From an uncultured Prevotellaceae bacterium (GTDB lineage: Bacteria > Bacteroidota > Bacteroidia > Bacteroidales > Bacteroidaceae): a DNA stretch of 33,541 bases. The DNA lies in the NCBI GenBank assembly GCA_947166155.1, contig CAMVDC010000010.1:1-33541 (forward strand), read 5' to 3'. Each line of letters begins with the position of its first letter. Position 1 is the stretch's first letter. A model generated the notes under the pieces. That model ran no database searches. It was not told where the DNA came from and saw only the letters and a program-made list of their open reading frames with translations. Made by a program: the position numbers and the translations under genes. Positions 1 through 6,639 of the stretch are shown in pieces.

Positions 1-846
1 TGGGTATATGTCGCGCTGACGTGGTGTGAAGCGTCCGCTGACGGGTGTCACTCGTGTGTTGTCGGAGCAGTAGTTGTTGACTGTCTCGGCACCAGCATCG
101 CAGAGCAGGAGTCGTCCGGCTTCGAGCGGACGTAGCGATGGGTCGCCGTGGAATATCTCGCCGTGCATGGTGACGATCGAGAGGAACGACACCTTGCTGC
201 CGCGACTGCTCACGATGCCTTCCATGATTCCTGCCAGTTGTTTCTCGGTCACACCCGGCCGCACGGCTCGCATCACTGCGGTGTGCATATCGTAGCCTAT
301 TGCCATGGCACGCTCTATCTCAGCTATCTCTTCATCGGATTTCACGGCTCGCATATCGACCACGGCCTTGATGAGCCGCACCGATGCAGCTTCGCGCACA
401 CGGAGCGGATGGATGCCCATGAGGTCGCCTATCTGTATCATGAGGTCGTGGCGGCATGGTGGCAGGAACATTATCTCTTGTCCGGCCTTACGGGCACGAT
501 CGACGATTTGGCTGAGTTCGGCCATTGGTGCCGAATGTTCGACTCCTACCTCCTGAGCGAGGTCGTGGATTGACGGCACGAAGCCTGTCCAGATGATGTC
601 TTCGATGTCGATATCGTTGCCTATGAGGTATTCGCGGTCGTTGTCGATATCGATTACTCCCACCAACCCCTCTTGGTTCTGACCGAAGTAATAGAGGAAT
701 GAACTGTCCTGACGGAATGTATAGGCATTGGCCGGATAGTTGGCCGGTGCCTGATTGTGGCCGAAGATGAGCACAAGTCCGCTGCCCAACTTCTGCTTCA
801 GCGTCTGTCGGCGCTGTATGTATGTTTCTTTAGTAAATGCTGTCAT
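1..846 (-). CDS. pepP: Xaa-Pro aminopeptidase (aminopeptidase P, M24B), 3' part missing
   Basis: Partial gene: the ATG is at 846 and the frame stays open for 282 codons to the window edge, so the C-terminus lies outside. It is absent from the ORF track because no stop is visible. The N-terminal half matches an AMP_N creatinase-like domain (LIFGHNQAPANYP, then a FRQDSSFLYYFG stretch). The second half begins the pita-bread M24 metallopeptidase fold, with LLLCDAGAE and CSDNTR supplying the first two metal-binding aspartates. The remaining ligands would lie beyond position 1. The family removes N-terminal residues preceding proline in cytosolic peptides, using two divalent metal ions. The start lies 11 bp after the stop of a toxin remnant, so it may be co-transcribed from the antitoxin promoter. 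The family call is firm; the gene symbol is by similarity. Confidence 0.88.
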   Translation of the reverse strand, partial: MTAFTKETYIQRRQTLKQKLGSGLVLIFGHNQAPANYPANAYTFRQDSSFLYYFGQNQEGLVGVIDIDNDREYLIGNDIDIEDIIWTGFVPSIHDLAQEVGVEHSAPMAELSQIVDRARKAGQEIMFLPPCRHDLMIQIGDLMGIHPLRVREAASVRLIKAVVDMRAVKSDEEIAEIERAMAIGYDMHTAVMRAVRPGVTEKQLAGIMEGIVSSRGSKVSFLSIVTMHGEIFHGDPSLRPLEAGRLLLCDAGAETVNNYCSDNTRVTPVSGRFTPRQRDIYP

Positions 847-857
847 AGTTGTGTATG

Positions 858-989
858 TTATAAATCTATTGATTTCACGATAAGACTTTGTCGCAAAGCA
901 TTCAAGTCTTCTTTCAAAGAGGGATAGCGTTTGGACAGTGCCTTCACTCCTTTTATGAAGTCTGGAGACAAACGAAACTCATAATTCAT
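858..989 (-). pseudogene. Truncated RelE/ParE-type toxin remnant (43 aa)
   Basis: Too short for the ORF track. The reading frame begins MNYEFRLSPDFIKGVKAL, continues with KRYPSLKEDLNALRQSL and stops after 43 codons. This resembles the N-terminal helical hairpin of RelE/ParE-superfamily mRNA-interferase or gyrase toxins, which are usually about 90-110 residues. The beta-sheet core and catalytic residues are missing, so it should be inactive. It overlaps the antitoxin stop by 11 bp, the normal antitoxin-toxin arrangement, and pepP starts 11 bp after its stop. A deletion between the toxin and pepP would explain this layout. It could alternatively be an intact tiny protein of unknown role, but the homology pattern favours a remnant. 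Confidence 0.6.
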
Positions 990-1209
990 CCATCATCTCC
1001 TCCCAAGTGCTAAATTCTGTCTTTCCTTCCTTGAAGTCCTTTGCTTGACTCACGGCATGTGTGAACTCGGCCAGAAACTTCTTGCGCTTTGAGGGTTGAG
1101 TGGTAGGTCGTATGACCTGAATATGCTCAATACCACCCATTCGACCCAGCACTTTCTTCAGTTCCGGTACAAGACTACGGTCGGAAATGTTGATTACCAT
1201 CTGTGTCAT
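979..1209 (-). CDS. Antitoxin-like protein of a type II toxin-antitoxin pair
   Basis: This 76-residue protein begins MTQMVINISDRSLVPELKK and ends STWEEMMDEL. An N-terminal beta strand plus helix (DNA-binding/dimerisation) and an acidic Trp-containing tail (toxin-binding) are typical of small Bacteroidales antitoxins. The ORF track starts at 1239, but a TAACTTTG -7 box lies at 1237-1244 on this strand, so that ATG would fall in the promoter. ATG 1209, or ATG 1200 (MVINIS), is the likely start. The gene overlaps the truncated toxin by 11 bp. Antitoxins of this kind usually repress their own promoter as well as neutralise the toxin. Here the toxin is broken, so it may survive as an orphan antitoxin. 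The family is not named with certainty. Confidence 0.6.
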   Translation of the reverse strand: MTQMVINISDRSLVPELKKVLGRMGGIEHIQVIRPTTQPSKRKKFLAEFTHAVSQAKDFKEGKTEFSTWEEMMDEL

Positions 1210-1236
1210 ATCGTTGCGTTCTATTGATTTTGCATG

Positions 1237-1244
1237 CAAAGTTA
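1237..1244 (-). promoter_or_regulatory. Promoter -7 box for the antitoxin operon
   Basis: On the minus strand this reads TAACTTTG, an exact match to the Bacteroidota -7 consensus TAnnTTTG. The transcription start would fall near 1230, about 20 bases upstream of the chosen antitoxin ATG at 1209. No convincing -33 element was picked out. Confidence 0.55.
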
Positions 1245-1298
1245 CAAAAATTGTGTGATATGATGTATATGTTTTGTGAGTTTTTGTGTGCCAAAGGG

Positions 1299-2324
1299 CT
1301 AACTAATCTCTCCAGCAATGGCAATCTCCATGCGGCGGCGCACTTCGTCGGCATCGAGTCCTTGGCCGAAAAGTACCATCAGTTTTGCCACAGCTGCCTC
1401 GACGGTCATATCCCTGCCGCTCACCACTCCTGCTTCGCGCAGGCGTATTCCCGTCTGATAAAGTCCCATCTCGACGCTGCCGCTCTGACACTGAGTGATA
1501 TTGACCACCACCTTGCCTGCCTCGCTCGCACTGCGCAAAGCATCGATGAACCACGACTTGCTCGGGGCGTTACCCGACCCGAAGGTGCGAAGCACGATGC
1601 CGCGGATGTCGGGCATGCGAAACACATTCTCGATCAGTTGGGGGCGGATGCCTGGGAAGAGAGTGAGGGCCAGCACGCGGTTGTCGAGGGTGCGGTGTAC
1701 GCTGAGTTTTTCATCACTCATGGGTTGATGTATTAGGGCATCGTTGTAGTTGATATTGATGCCTGCACGCGCCAGGGGCGGATAGTTGTAGGACGCAAAG
1801 GCATTGAACTTCTCGGCGTTCTCCTTCGTGGTGCGGTTGCCTCGGTAGAGGTGGCTTGCGAAGTAGATGCACACTTCGGGCACCCGCGGACGGCCGTCCT
1901 GTGTGCGTGCCGCTGCTATCTCGATGGCTGTGATAAGGTTTTCGCGTCCGTCGGTTCGCATGGCTCCGATTGGCAGCTGACTGCCGGTGAGCACCACGGG
2001 TTTTGTCAGGCCCTCGAGCATGAAACTGAGAGCGCTGGCAGTGAATGCCATGGTATCGGTGCCGTGCAGGAGTACGAATCCGTCGTAGTGGTCGTAGCGG
2101 GTGGATATGATGTCGGCCAGGTTCACCCACAGTTCGGGCGTCATGTCGGACGAGTCGATTGGCGGGCGGAACTGATAGTTGTCGATAACGTAGTCGAAGA
2201 GGCGCAACTCGGGTATATGTTCGCGAATGCCATTGAAGTCGAACGGCTCCAAGGCTCCCGTCTCGGCATTCTTCATCATGCCGATAGTTCCGCCGGTGTA
2301 GATGATGAGTATTCGTGGTTTCAT
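1299..2324 (-). CDS. ansA: Type I L-asparaginase
   Basis: A 341-residue cytosolic enzyme hydrolysing L-asparagine to aspartate and ammonia. The N-terminal IYTGGTIGM carries the catalytic threonine (Thr13 from the chosen start), and LLHGTDTMAFTASAL carries the second Thr-Asp motif. GSQLPIGAMRTDGRENL is also typical of bacterial type I enzymes. No signal peptide is present, in keeping with the cytosolic type I rather than the periplasmic type II form. The ORF track starts seven codons earlier (MENKTRR). The ATG at 2324 is preferred because it overlaps the stop of the upstream methyltransferase gene as ATGA, a sign of translational coupling. Length fits the family (about 330-350). Confidence 0.9.
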   Translation of the reverse strand: MKPRILIIYTGGTIGMMKNAETGALEPFDFNGIREHIPELRLFDYVIDNYQFRPPIDSSDMTPELWVNLADIISTRYDHYDGFVLLHGTDTMAFTASALSFMLEGLTKPVVLTGSQLPIGAMRTDGRENLITAIEIAAARTQDGRPRVPEVCIYFASHLYRGNRTTKENAEKFNAFASYNYPPLARAGININYNDALIHQPMSDEKLSVHRTLDNRVLALTLFPGIRPQLIENVFRMPDIRGIVLRTFGSGNAPSKSWFIDALRSASEAGKVVVNITQCQSGSVEMGLYQTGIRLREAGVVSGRDMTVEAAVAKLMVLFGQGLDADEVRRRMEIAIAGEIS

Positions 2325-3502
2325 ACGTCGAGTCTTATTCTCCATTCCTTGGGATAGAGGTTGTTGGCACGTGTGCCTATATTCTTAGCTTGTCCGAGCG
2401 GAAGGCCGCAGTACGCGATGGTCACGATGCCGCGAGGTGCATCGGCCGCAAGGCGTATGGCATCGCCGTGGAGGTAGTGAAGGGCTGTGGTGCGGTCGAC
2501 AGTGACAAGAGGCGGAACAGGTGCAGAATGTACTTCATTCCGCTTTTCCCTCCCTACATGTTTCGGCTGCGCAATCGCTACTTCTCCCTTCTTCCTCAGC
2601 ACCGCACAGAAGAATCCCTCGCCTCGCACCCTGTGGGGCATGAAGTGAGCGCAGGGGAATGGTGCATGTGGCAGCAAGTTGCCCATGATGTTCCACTCCG
2701 TTTTCGCATCGACGGGCAGGATGTCGGCACCCAGTTCGCTGGCAATCCATGCCACGTTTTCTTCGTTTTCGCGGGTGTTGTAGGTGCAGGTGCTGTATAT
2801 CATGATGCCACCAGGCGTGAGGCACGGCCATATATCGGCCACGATGTCGCGCTGACGGCGGCTACACATGTCGACAAGTTCGTCGGTCCACTGAGTGCGT
2901 GCCTCGTCGTCTTTGCGCATCATCCCCTCGCCCGAACAGGGCACATCACACAGGATGAAGTCGTATTCGGCACCCATCTGGGCAAATGCACGTGCTTCGT
3001 GGCTGGTCACCTGGACGTTCGCTCCACCCCATTTCGTCATGTTTTCCTGAAGTATGCGTGCTCGCTTCGCCACCACTTCGTTGCACGTGAGCATCGACCC
3101 CAGCGGCAGGCACGACTCGAGCAAAGTAGATTTTCCGCCGGGAGCGGCACAGAGGTCGAGCGCGCGTACGGGCCGAGTGCCTATATATATATTAATAAGG
3201 TGTGCCACAAACATCGACGACGCTTCCTGCACATAGTATGCTCCGGCATGCAACAGGGGGTCGAGTGTGAACACAGGGCGCTCGGGCAGGTAGTAACCGT
3301 CGGCACACCACGCCACCTGCTCATCGGTGTTCAGGTGTAGGTGGGTATCGAGATCGGCCATTATTTCGGCCGATATCTTACGTCGGTTCAGCCTGATACT
3401 CACTGGGCAAGGCATGTCCATCGAAGCCACAAACCGCTCGTATTCATCGGGCGGCAGCAGCCGTTGCATCTCGTTTACAAAGCCAGCAGGTAGTTCCATC
3501 AT
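2321..3502 (-). CDS. rsmF: rRNA (cytosine-C5) methyltransferase, RsmF/NOL1/NOP2/Sun family
   Basis: This 393-residue SAM-dependent enzyme methylates cytosine C5 in rRNA. The SAM-binding motif DLCAAPGGKST is near residue 116. The two catalytic cysteines sit in DVPCSGEGM (Cys189, general release cysteine) and YSTCTYN (Cys239, nucleophile). The roughly 120-residue C-terminal extension (PHRVRGEGFFCAVLRKKGE onward, then a PUA-like region ending LYPKEWRIRLDV) is what separates RsmF-type proteins from the shorter RsmB core. Either of the first two methionines could be the start. A TATCTTTG -7 box lies 27 bases upstream. It is coupled to ansA by an ATGA overlap, although no functional link is obvious. 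Confidence 0.9.
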   Translation of the reverse strand: MMELPAGFVNEMQRLLPPDEYERFVASMDMPCPVSIRLNRRKISAEIMADLDTHLHLNTDEQVAWCADGYYLPERPVFTLDPLLHAGAYYVQEASSMFVAHLINIYIGTRPVRALDLCAAPGGKSTLLESCLPLGSMLTCNEVVAKRARILQENMTKWGGANVQVTSHEARAFAQMGAEYDFILCDVPCSGEGMMRKDDEARTQWTDELVDMCSRRQRDIVADIWPCLTPGGIMIYSTCTYNTRENEENVAWIASELGADILPVDAKTEWNIMGNLLPHAPFPCAHFMPHRVRGEGFFCAVLRKKGEVAIAQPKHVGREKRNEVHSAPVPPLVTVDRTTALHYLHGDAIRLAADAPRGIVTIAYCGLPLGQAKNIGTRANNLYPKEWRIRLDV

Positions 3503-3528
3503 TCGTATTCAGTATTGTTTGTGGCCAC

Positions 3529-3536
3529 AAAGATAC
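3529..3536 (-). promoter_or_regulatory. Promoter -7 box for rsmF-ansA
   Basis: The minus strand reads TATCTTTG here, matching TAnnTTTG exactly. The expected transcript start is near 3522, leaving a leader of about 20 bases before the rsmF ATG at 3502. Confidence 0.55.
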
Positions 3537-3742
3537 GAAAAAACCACCAAACGACACGCATCCAACCCACACAAACTGCAACGACAAAGCACGAAAGAGC
3601 GAGGACGAACGTCAGAATACACTTACACCTACACATCGATTTCGCTGTGCATACGCATAATTTTAGCTGCGAGTACGCAGTAAAGACCTTGCGAATGCAG
3701 AGTAGTTTTTTTGCGCCGCAGTTCTCGTCCCCCTCAGTATCT

Positions 3743-3817
3743 CTAAGGAGTATTATGAGAAAAGGAGAACGAGCCACACCCATGCGGATGCACTCCCTGA
3801 CTCGCATGACTCCTTAG
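3743..3817 (+). repeat. 75-bp inverted-repeat-ended element, copy 1
   Basis: The element begins CTAAGGAGT and ends ACTCCTTAG, perfect terminal inverted repeats extendable by one base. An inner inverted repeat CATGCG/CGCATG lies in its right half. The whole 75-bp sequence recurs without change at 3829-3903. It also contains a 20-codon ORF (ATG 3755, TAG 3815-3817) starting MRKGERATPMRM, with AAGGAG eight bases upstream. It may be a MITE-like or REP-like extragenic element. Whether the small ORF is translated is unknown. Confidence 0.75.
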
Positions 3818-3828
3818 ATATTAATTCT

Positions 3829-3903
3829 CTAAGGAGTATTATGAGAAAAGGAGAACGAGCCACACCCATGCGGATGCACTCCCTGACTCGCATGACTCCT
3901 TAG
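3829..3903 (+). repeat. 75-bp inverted-repeat-ended element, copy 2
   Basis: Identical over 75 bp to the copy at 3743-3817, in the same orientation, with an 11-bp AT-rich spacer (period 86). The spacer and the flanks differ, so the conserved unit is defined by the CTAAGGAGT/ACTCCTTAG ends. The same 20-codon ORF is present (ATG 3841, TAG 3901-3903). Confidence 0.75.
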
Positions 3904-4002
3904 AAATAAATACTCTAATTCTTCATGTTTTTACCGCTTGAGCGGCATAGATGTTTCAAACTTACGACATTCTTTTTCAGATAACGGTAAGGAATACAGA
4001 GA

Positions 4003-4947
4003 TTAATGCGAAGTAACAGCATTTTTATCACCTCTTGCATACAACCGCGCAACGATTGCGCCGCTTATGTTGTGCCACACACTAAACACGGCGCCAGGAA
4101 TGGTGGCCATGGGATAGGCAGCGAAGTGGAGTGTGGCAAGGCTCGATGCCAGCCCGCTGTTTTGCATGCCCACCTCTATGCTTATGGCCCTGCGCTTGGC
4201 ATCGCTGAGGTGCAAGAGTCGGCCCACACTCCATCCCAGTGCCAATCCGCACAGGTTGTGGAGCACCACGACAAGGATGATGATGAAGCCTCCGGTGAGC
4301 AGTTTCTGCGCGTTGGCAGCGATGATGATGAGCACGATAAAGGCAATGGATAGCGACGAGAGTGCAGGCAGATATGCTATGGTGCGCTCGGTGAAACGCG
4401 GCCACAGGCCCTTGACTATCAGTCCCACCACAATGGGCAGTATGACCACCCACAGTATGCTCAGCAACATGCCAGCCACATCGACATCGACACTCTTGCC
4501 TGCCAGCAGCCACACCAGCAACGGTGTCAGCACCGGTGCCAGCAGTGTGGATGTGGCTGTCATGCCTACCGACAGGGCGAGGTCGCCTTTTGCCAAGTAG
4601 GTAATCACATTGGATGCCGTACCGCCCGGGCAACAGCCCACAAGCACCACCCCTACGGCTAATGCCTCGTCGAGATTGAACAGGCGCGAGAGCACAAATG
4701 CCAGCAGCGGCATGATGGTAAACTGAGCCACACAGCCAATAATGACATCCTTCGGCCTACTGAATACTACCTTGAAATCCTCAATCCTGAGCGACATGCC
4801 CATGCCAAACATAATAACACCCAGCAGCGGGTTGATGATGGTGGGTTTCAAACCGCCAAACACACCGGGGAAGGCAAGAGCCACTACTGCCGACGCCAGC
4901 ACCAGCACCCCCATATAGTCGGAAATAAGTTTACAAAGTCGTTTCAT
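4003..4947 (-). CDS. Bile acid:sodium symporter (BASS) family transporter
   Basis: A 314-residue inner-membrane protein with about nine to ten hydrophobic segments. Typical family stretches are PLLGVIMFGMGMSL near residue 40, and LVGCCPGGTASNVITYLAKGD near residue 103, the crossover region that binds sodium and substrate. Bacterial BASS proteins import organic anions such as pantoate or other carboxylates with sodium; bile acid itself is only the name of the founding family. The substrate cannot be read from the sequence. The gene is monocistronic, reading away from a TAACTTTG promoter 25 bases upstream. Length fits the family (about 300-330). Confidence 0.88.
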   Translation of the reverse strand: MKRLCKLISDYMGVLVLASAVVALAFPGVFGGLKPTIINPLLGVIMFGMGMSLRIEDFKVVFSRPKDVIIGCVAQFTIMPLLAFVLSRLFNLDEALAVGVVLVGCCPGGTASNVITYLAKGDLALSVGMTATSTLLAPVLTPLLVWLLAGKSVDVDVAGMLLSILWVVILPIVVGLIVKGLWPRFTERTIAYLPALSSLSIAFIVLIIIAANAQKLLTGGFIIILVVVLHNLCGLALGWSVGRLLHLSDAKRRAISIEVGMQNSGLASSLATLHFAAYPMATIPGAVFSVWHNISGAIVARLYARGDKNAVTSH

Positions 4948-4971
4948 CTCTTACGTATCTAATTTGCGGTG

Positions 4972-4979
4972 CAAAGTTA
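4972..4979 (-). promoter_or_regulatory. Promoter for the BASS transporter gene
   Basis: The minus strand reads TAACTTTG, an exact -7 box. A TTG within GCATGTTGAGG about 17 bases upstream is a candidate -33 element. The predicted start is near 4965, giving a leader of under 20 bases. Confidence 0.6.
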
Positions 4980-5115
4980 CGATTTTTCCTCAACATGCAT
5001 GCAATCCGATGTCGCAAAATGAGGTCAAACGGCCGAATTCCACCCCTGTCGGCACACAAATCAGCAGTCACCTCGCCAGGCATGCTCACAGATAGCTGTG
5101 GGCAGGGTGAAAAAT

Positions 5116-5197
5116 GAGTGCGCACTCGCGGGCCCGAGAGTGCGCGCTCGCAGGCCCGAGAGTGCGCACTCGCAGCCCCGAAAGTGCGCACTCGCAG
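5116..5197. repeat. Four-unit 22-bp palindromic minisatellite, array 1
   Basis: Units start at 5116, 5138, 5160 and 5182 with a strict 22-bp period and the consensus GAGTGCGCACTCGCAGGCCC plus two bases. The first 12 bases, GAGTGCGCACTC, form a perfect palindrome. There are no unique spacers, so this is not a CRISPR array. A closely related four-unit array lies at 26846-26923, also in intergenic DNA and also preceded by AAAAAT. Confidence 0.85.
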
Positions 5198-5340
5198 ACA
5201 GCCCTGAAACCACGCATGATTTCCGACCGCTGGCGGAGGGCGATGTGTTTCCACACATGAAAAAGACACATTATTATAATAAAGTATGATGCATCGACTA
5301 CATTTTCATCCAAAACCAAAATAGTTTTCAAAACTTTTCG

Positions 5341-5348
5341 TACCTTTG
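5341..5348 (+). promoter_or_regulatory. Promoter -7 box for the thioesterase gene
   Basis: TACCTTTG matches TAnnTTTG exactly. The TTG start used by the ORF track (5346) lies inside this box, so it cannot be the translation start. The ATG at 5397 leaves a leader of about 40 bases. Confidence 0.6.
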
Positions 5349-5396
5349 CGGTCAACAGACAAAACCCTGTGCGGTTCCTATTTACATATATTAAGA

Positions 5397-6116
5397 ATGT
5401 ATAGTTTGAATTTCAAAGTAACCCCGAGCCGGTGTGACAGTGACGGCCGCCTGAAACTGTTTTCAGCCCTTCAGATGATGCAAGACTGCTCGGAAATGTG
5501 GATTGACTCTGAGCCAGGGGTCAGGAAATACTTCACACAGCACAACATGGCTCAGTTGCTGGCTTCGCGTCAGGTAGAGATACTGCGTGTGCCCGAATAT
5601 AAAGAAGAATTGACGGTGTCGACCTCAGTCTTCGACATGAAACCGATGTTTGGATTTCGCAACACCTTCATCTACGACTCCGACGGCCAACCATGCTACA
5701 GGACATGGAGCATGGGGGCATTTGTCGACAGGAGGAACGGGAAGCTGACCCGAGTGGACGAAGCCACGATAGCCACCATGAACCTGGAGCCGCGACAGGA
5801 AATGAACTACGGCGACCGTCGCATCATACTGCCAAAAGAAGGTGGCGAACAACATGACGCGATTAGGGTGATGAAAGCCGACATCGACTACAATCACCAC
5901 ATGAACAATGCCAACTACATTCGCATGGCGATGGAGCTGTTGCCCCACGGCATTGAAGTCAAGGGCATGAGAGTGGAATACAGGGTAGCTGCCAAGTTGG
6001 GCGATATGCTAAGCCCCACCCTCTTCCGCCTGGCGGACGACACAATCATAGTAGCACTTTATATAGGCGATGAAGTAAGCGCCAACATAGAATTCACGGT
6101 GGTCAAGAGGCCATAG
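5397..6116 (+). CDS. Acyl-ACP thioesterase
   Basis: A 239-residue cytosolic enzyme of the FatA/FatB-like family, which hydrolyses acyl-ACP to release free fatty acids and end chain elongation. It has the expected two hotdog halves. The first contains LKLFSALQMMQDCSE and the VDRRNGKLTRV strand region. The second opens with IDYNHHMNNANYIRM, the Asn-His-Asn motif region used in catalysis by this family. The start is ATG 5397; the longer track version would start in the promoter. The gene stands alone ahead of umuDC, with an 83-bp gap and no visible terminator, so read-through is possible. Bacterial members often have broad specificity, so the product fatty acid cannot be stated. Confidence 0.88.
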   Translation: MYSLNFKVTPSRCDSDGRLKLFSALQMMQDCSEMWIDSEPGVRKYFTQHNMAQLLASRQVEILRVPEYKEELTVSTSVFDMKPMFGFRNTFIYDSDGQPCYRTWSMGAFVDRRNGKLTRVDEATIATMNLEPRQEMNYGDRRIILPKEGGEQHDAIRVMKADIDYNHHMNNANYIRMAMELLPHGIEVKGMRVEYRVAAKLGDMLSPTLFRLADDTIIVALYIGDEVSANIEFTVVKRP

Positions 6117-6199
6117 TCGCAACAAGCCACCCCAAGGGCAACCGACGGCATGGCAAAAGGCAGCACACAAAAAGAACGGATTTTGATACAAGTAATTAT

Positions 6200-6634
6200 A
6201 TGTCGAATATTCACATCATACAGGGAGATTTCAGCAAAAGACTGCAACTACCCATTGCCGAAGGACTGAAGGCAGGATTTCCATCACCAGCCGAGGACTA
6301 CAACCACGAGACCCTCGACTTCAATCGCGACCTCATACTCCATCACGAAGCCACATTCTATGGCAAGGTGGAGGGCGACTCCATGATTGAGGTAGGCATC
6401 TGCGACAACGACATTGCAGTCATCGACCGTTCGCTCGAACCCCGCAACGGCGACGTGGTAGTGGGCTGCATCAACGGTGAGTTCACCATCAAGTTTCTCG
6501 ACCTGCGACATAAGAAAGACGGCTATATCGAACTCCGACCAGCCAACAAGGACTTCAAGCCCATCAGAATCACCCCCGACGACGACTTTGAGGTGTGGGG
6601 CGTGGTGGTATGGACCATCAAACACTGGAGATAA
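6200..6634 (+). CDS. umuD: UmuD-like S24 autoprotease, DNA polymerase V subunit
   Basis: A 144-residue protein. It carries the LexA/UmuD Ser-Lys dyad: Ser61 in VEGDSMIEVG and Lys98 in GEFTIKFLD, almost the same numbering as E. coli UmuD (Ser60, Lys97). The expected self-cleavage site is Ala25-Gly26 in GLKAGFPSP. RecA filaments trigger cleavage, and the shortened UmuD' dimer then binds UmuC to form a translesion polymerase. umuC follows after five bases, so the pair is one operon. No LexA operator could be recognised upstream; SOS boxes in this phylum are poorly defined. The N-terminus is normal in length for the family. Confidence 0.93.
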   Translation: MSNIHIIQGDFSKRLQLPIAEGLKAGFPSPAEDYNHETLDFNRDLILHHEATFYGKVEGDSMIEVGICDNDIAVIDRSLEPRNGDVVVGCINGEFTIKFLDLRHKKDGYIELRPANKDFKPIRITPDDDFEVWGVVVWTIKHWR

Positions 6635-6639
6635 CGACC

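Larger units (their letters stand above)
3503..4002. other. Intergenic region (500 bp) between rsmF and the BASS transporter
   Basis: No convincing protein gene is present. The ORFs in the track here (3515-3817 and 3499-3807) have low-complexity, family-less translations. The contents are the rsmF promoter at the left end, the two 75-bp elements at 3743-3903, and a small hairpin CCGCTTGAGCGG near 3935. The BASS gene ends just to the right, so part of this stretch is its 3' flank. Confidence 0.6.
4948..5396. other. Divergent intergenic region (449 bp)
   Basis: It lies between the minus-strand BASS gene and the plus-strand thioesterase gene. It holds a promoter for each and, between them, the four-unit 22-bp palindromic array at 5116-5197. 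The track ORFs here (4931-5269, 5061-5258, 5086-5355, 5098-5289) translate the repeats into arginine/alanine-rich sequence and are not believed. Confidence 0.6.

Noticed and set aside
1210-1239. Ten-codon N-terminal extension of the antitoxin
   Set aside because: It overlaps the TAACTTTG promoter box and would lie upstream of the predicted transcript start.
2315-3340. 341-codon plus-strand ORF opposite rsmF
   Set aside because: It is a shadow of the methyltransferase gene, which has intact SAM and catalytic motifs on the other strand.
5116-5197. Possible CRISPR array
   Set aside because: The 22-bp units are contiguous with no unique spacers, and no cas genes are present.
5346-5396. N-terminal extension of the thioesterase from a TTG start
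   Set aside because: The TTG lies in the TACCTTTG promoter box, and the family homology begins at MYSLNFKV.
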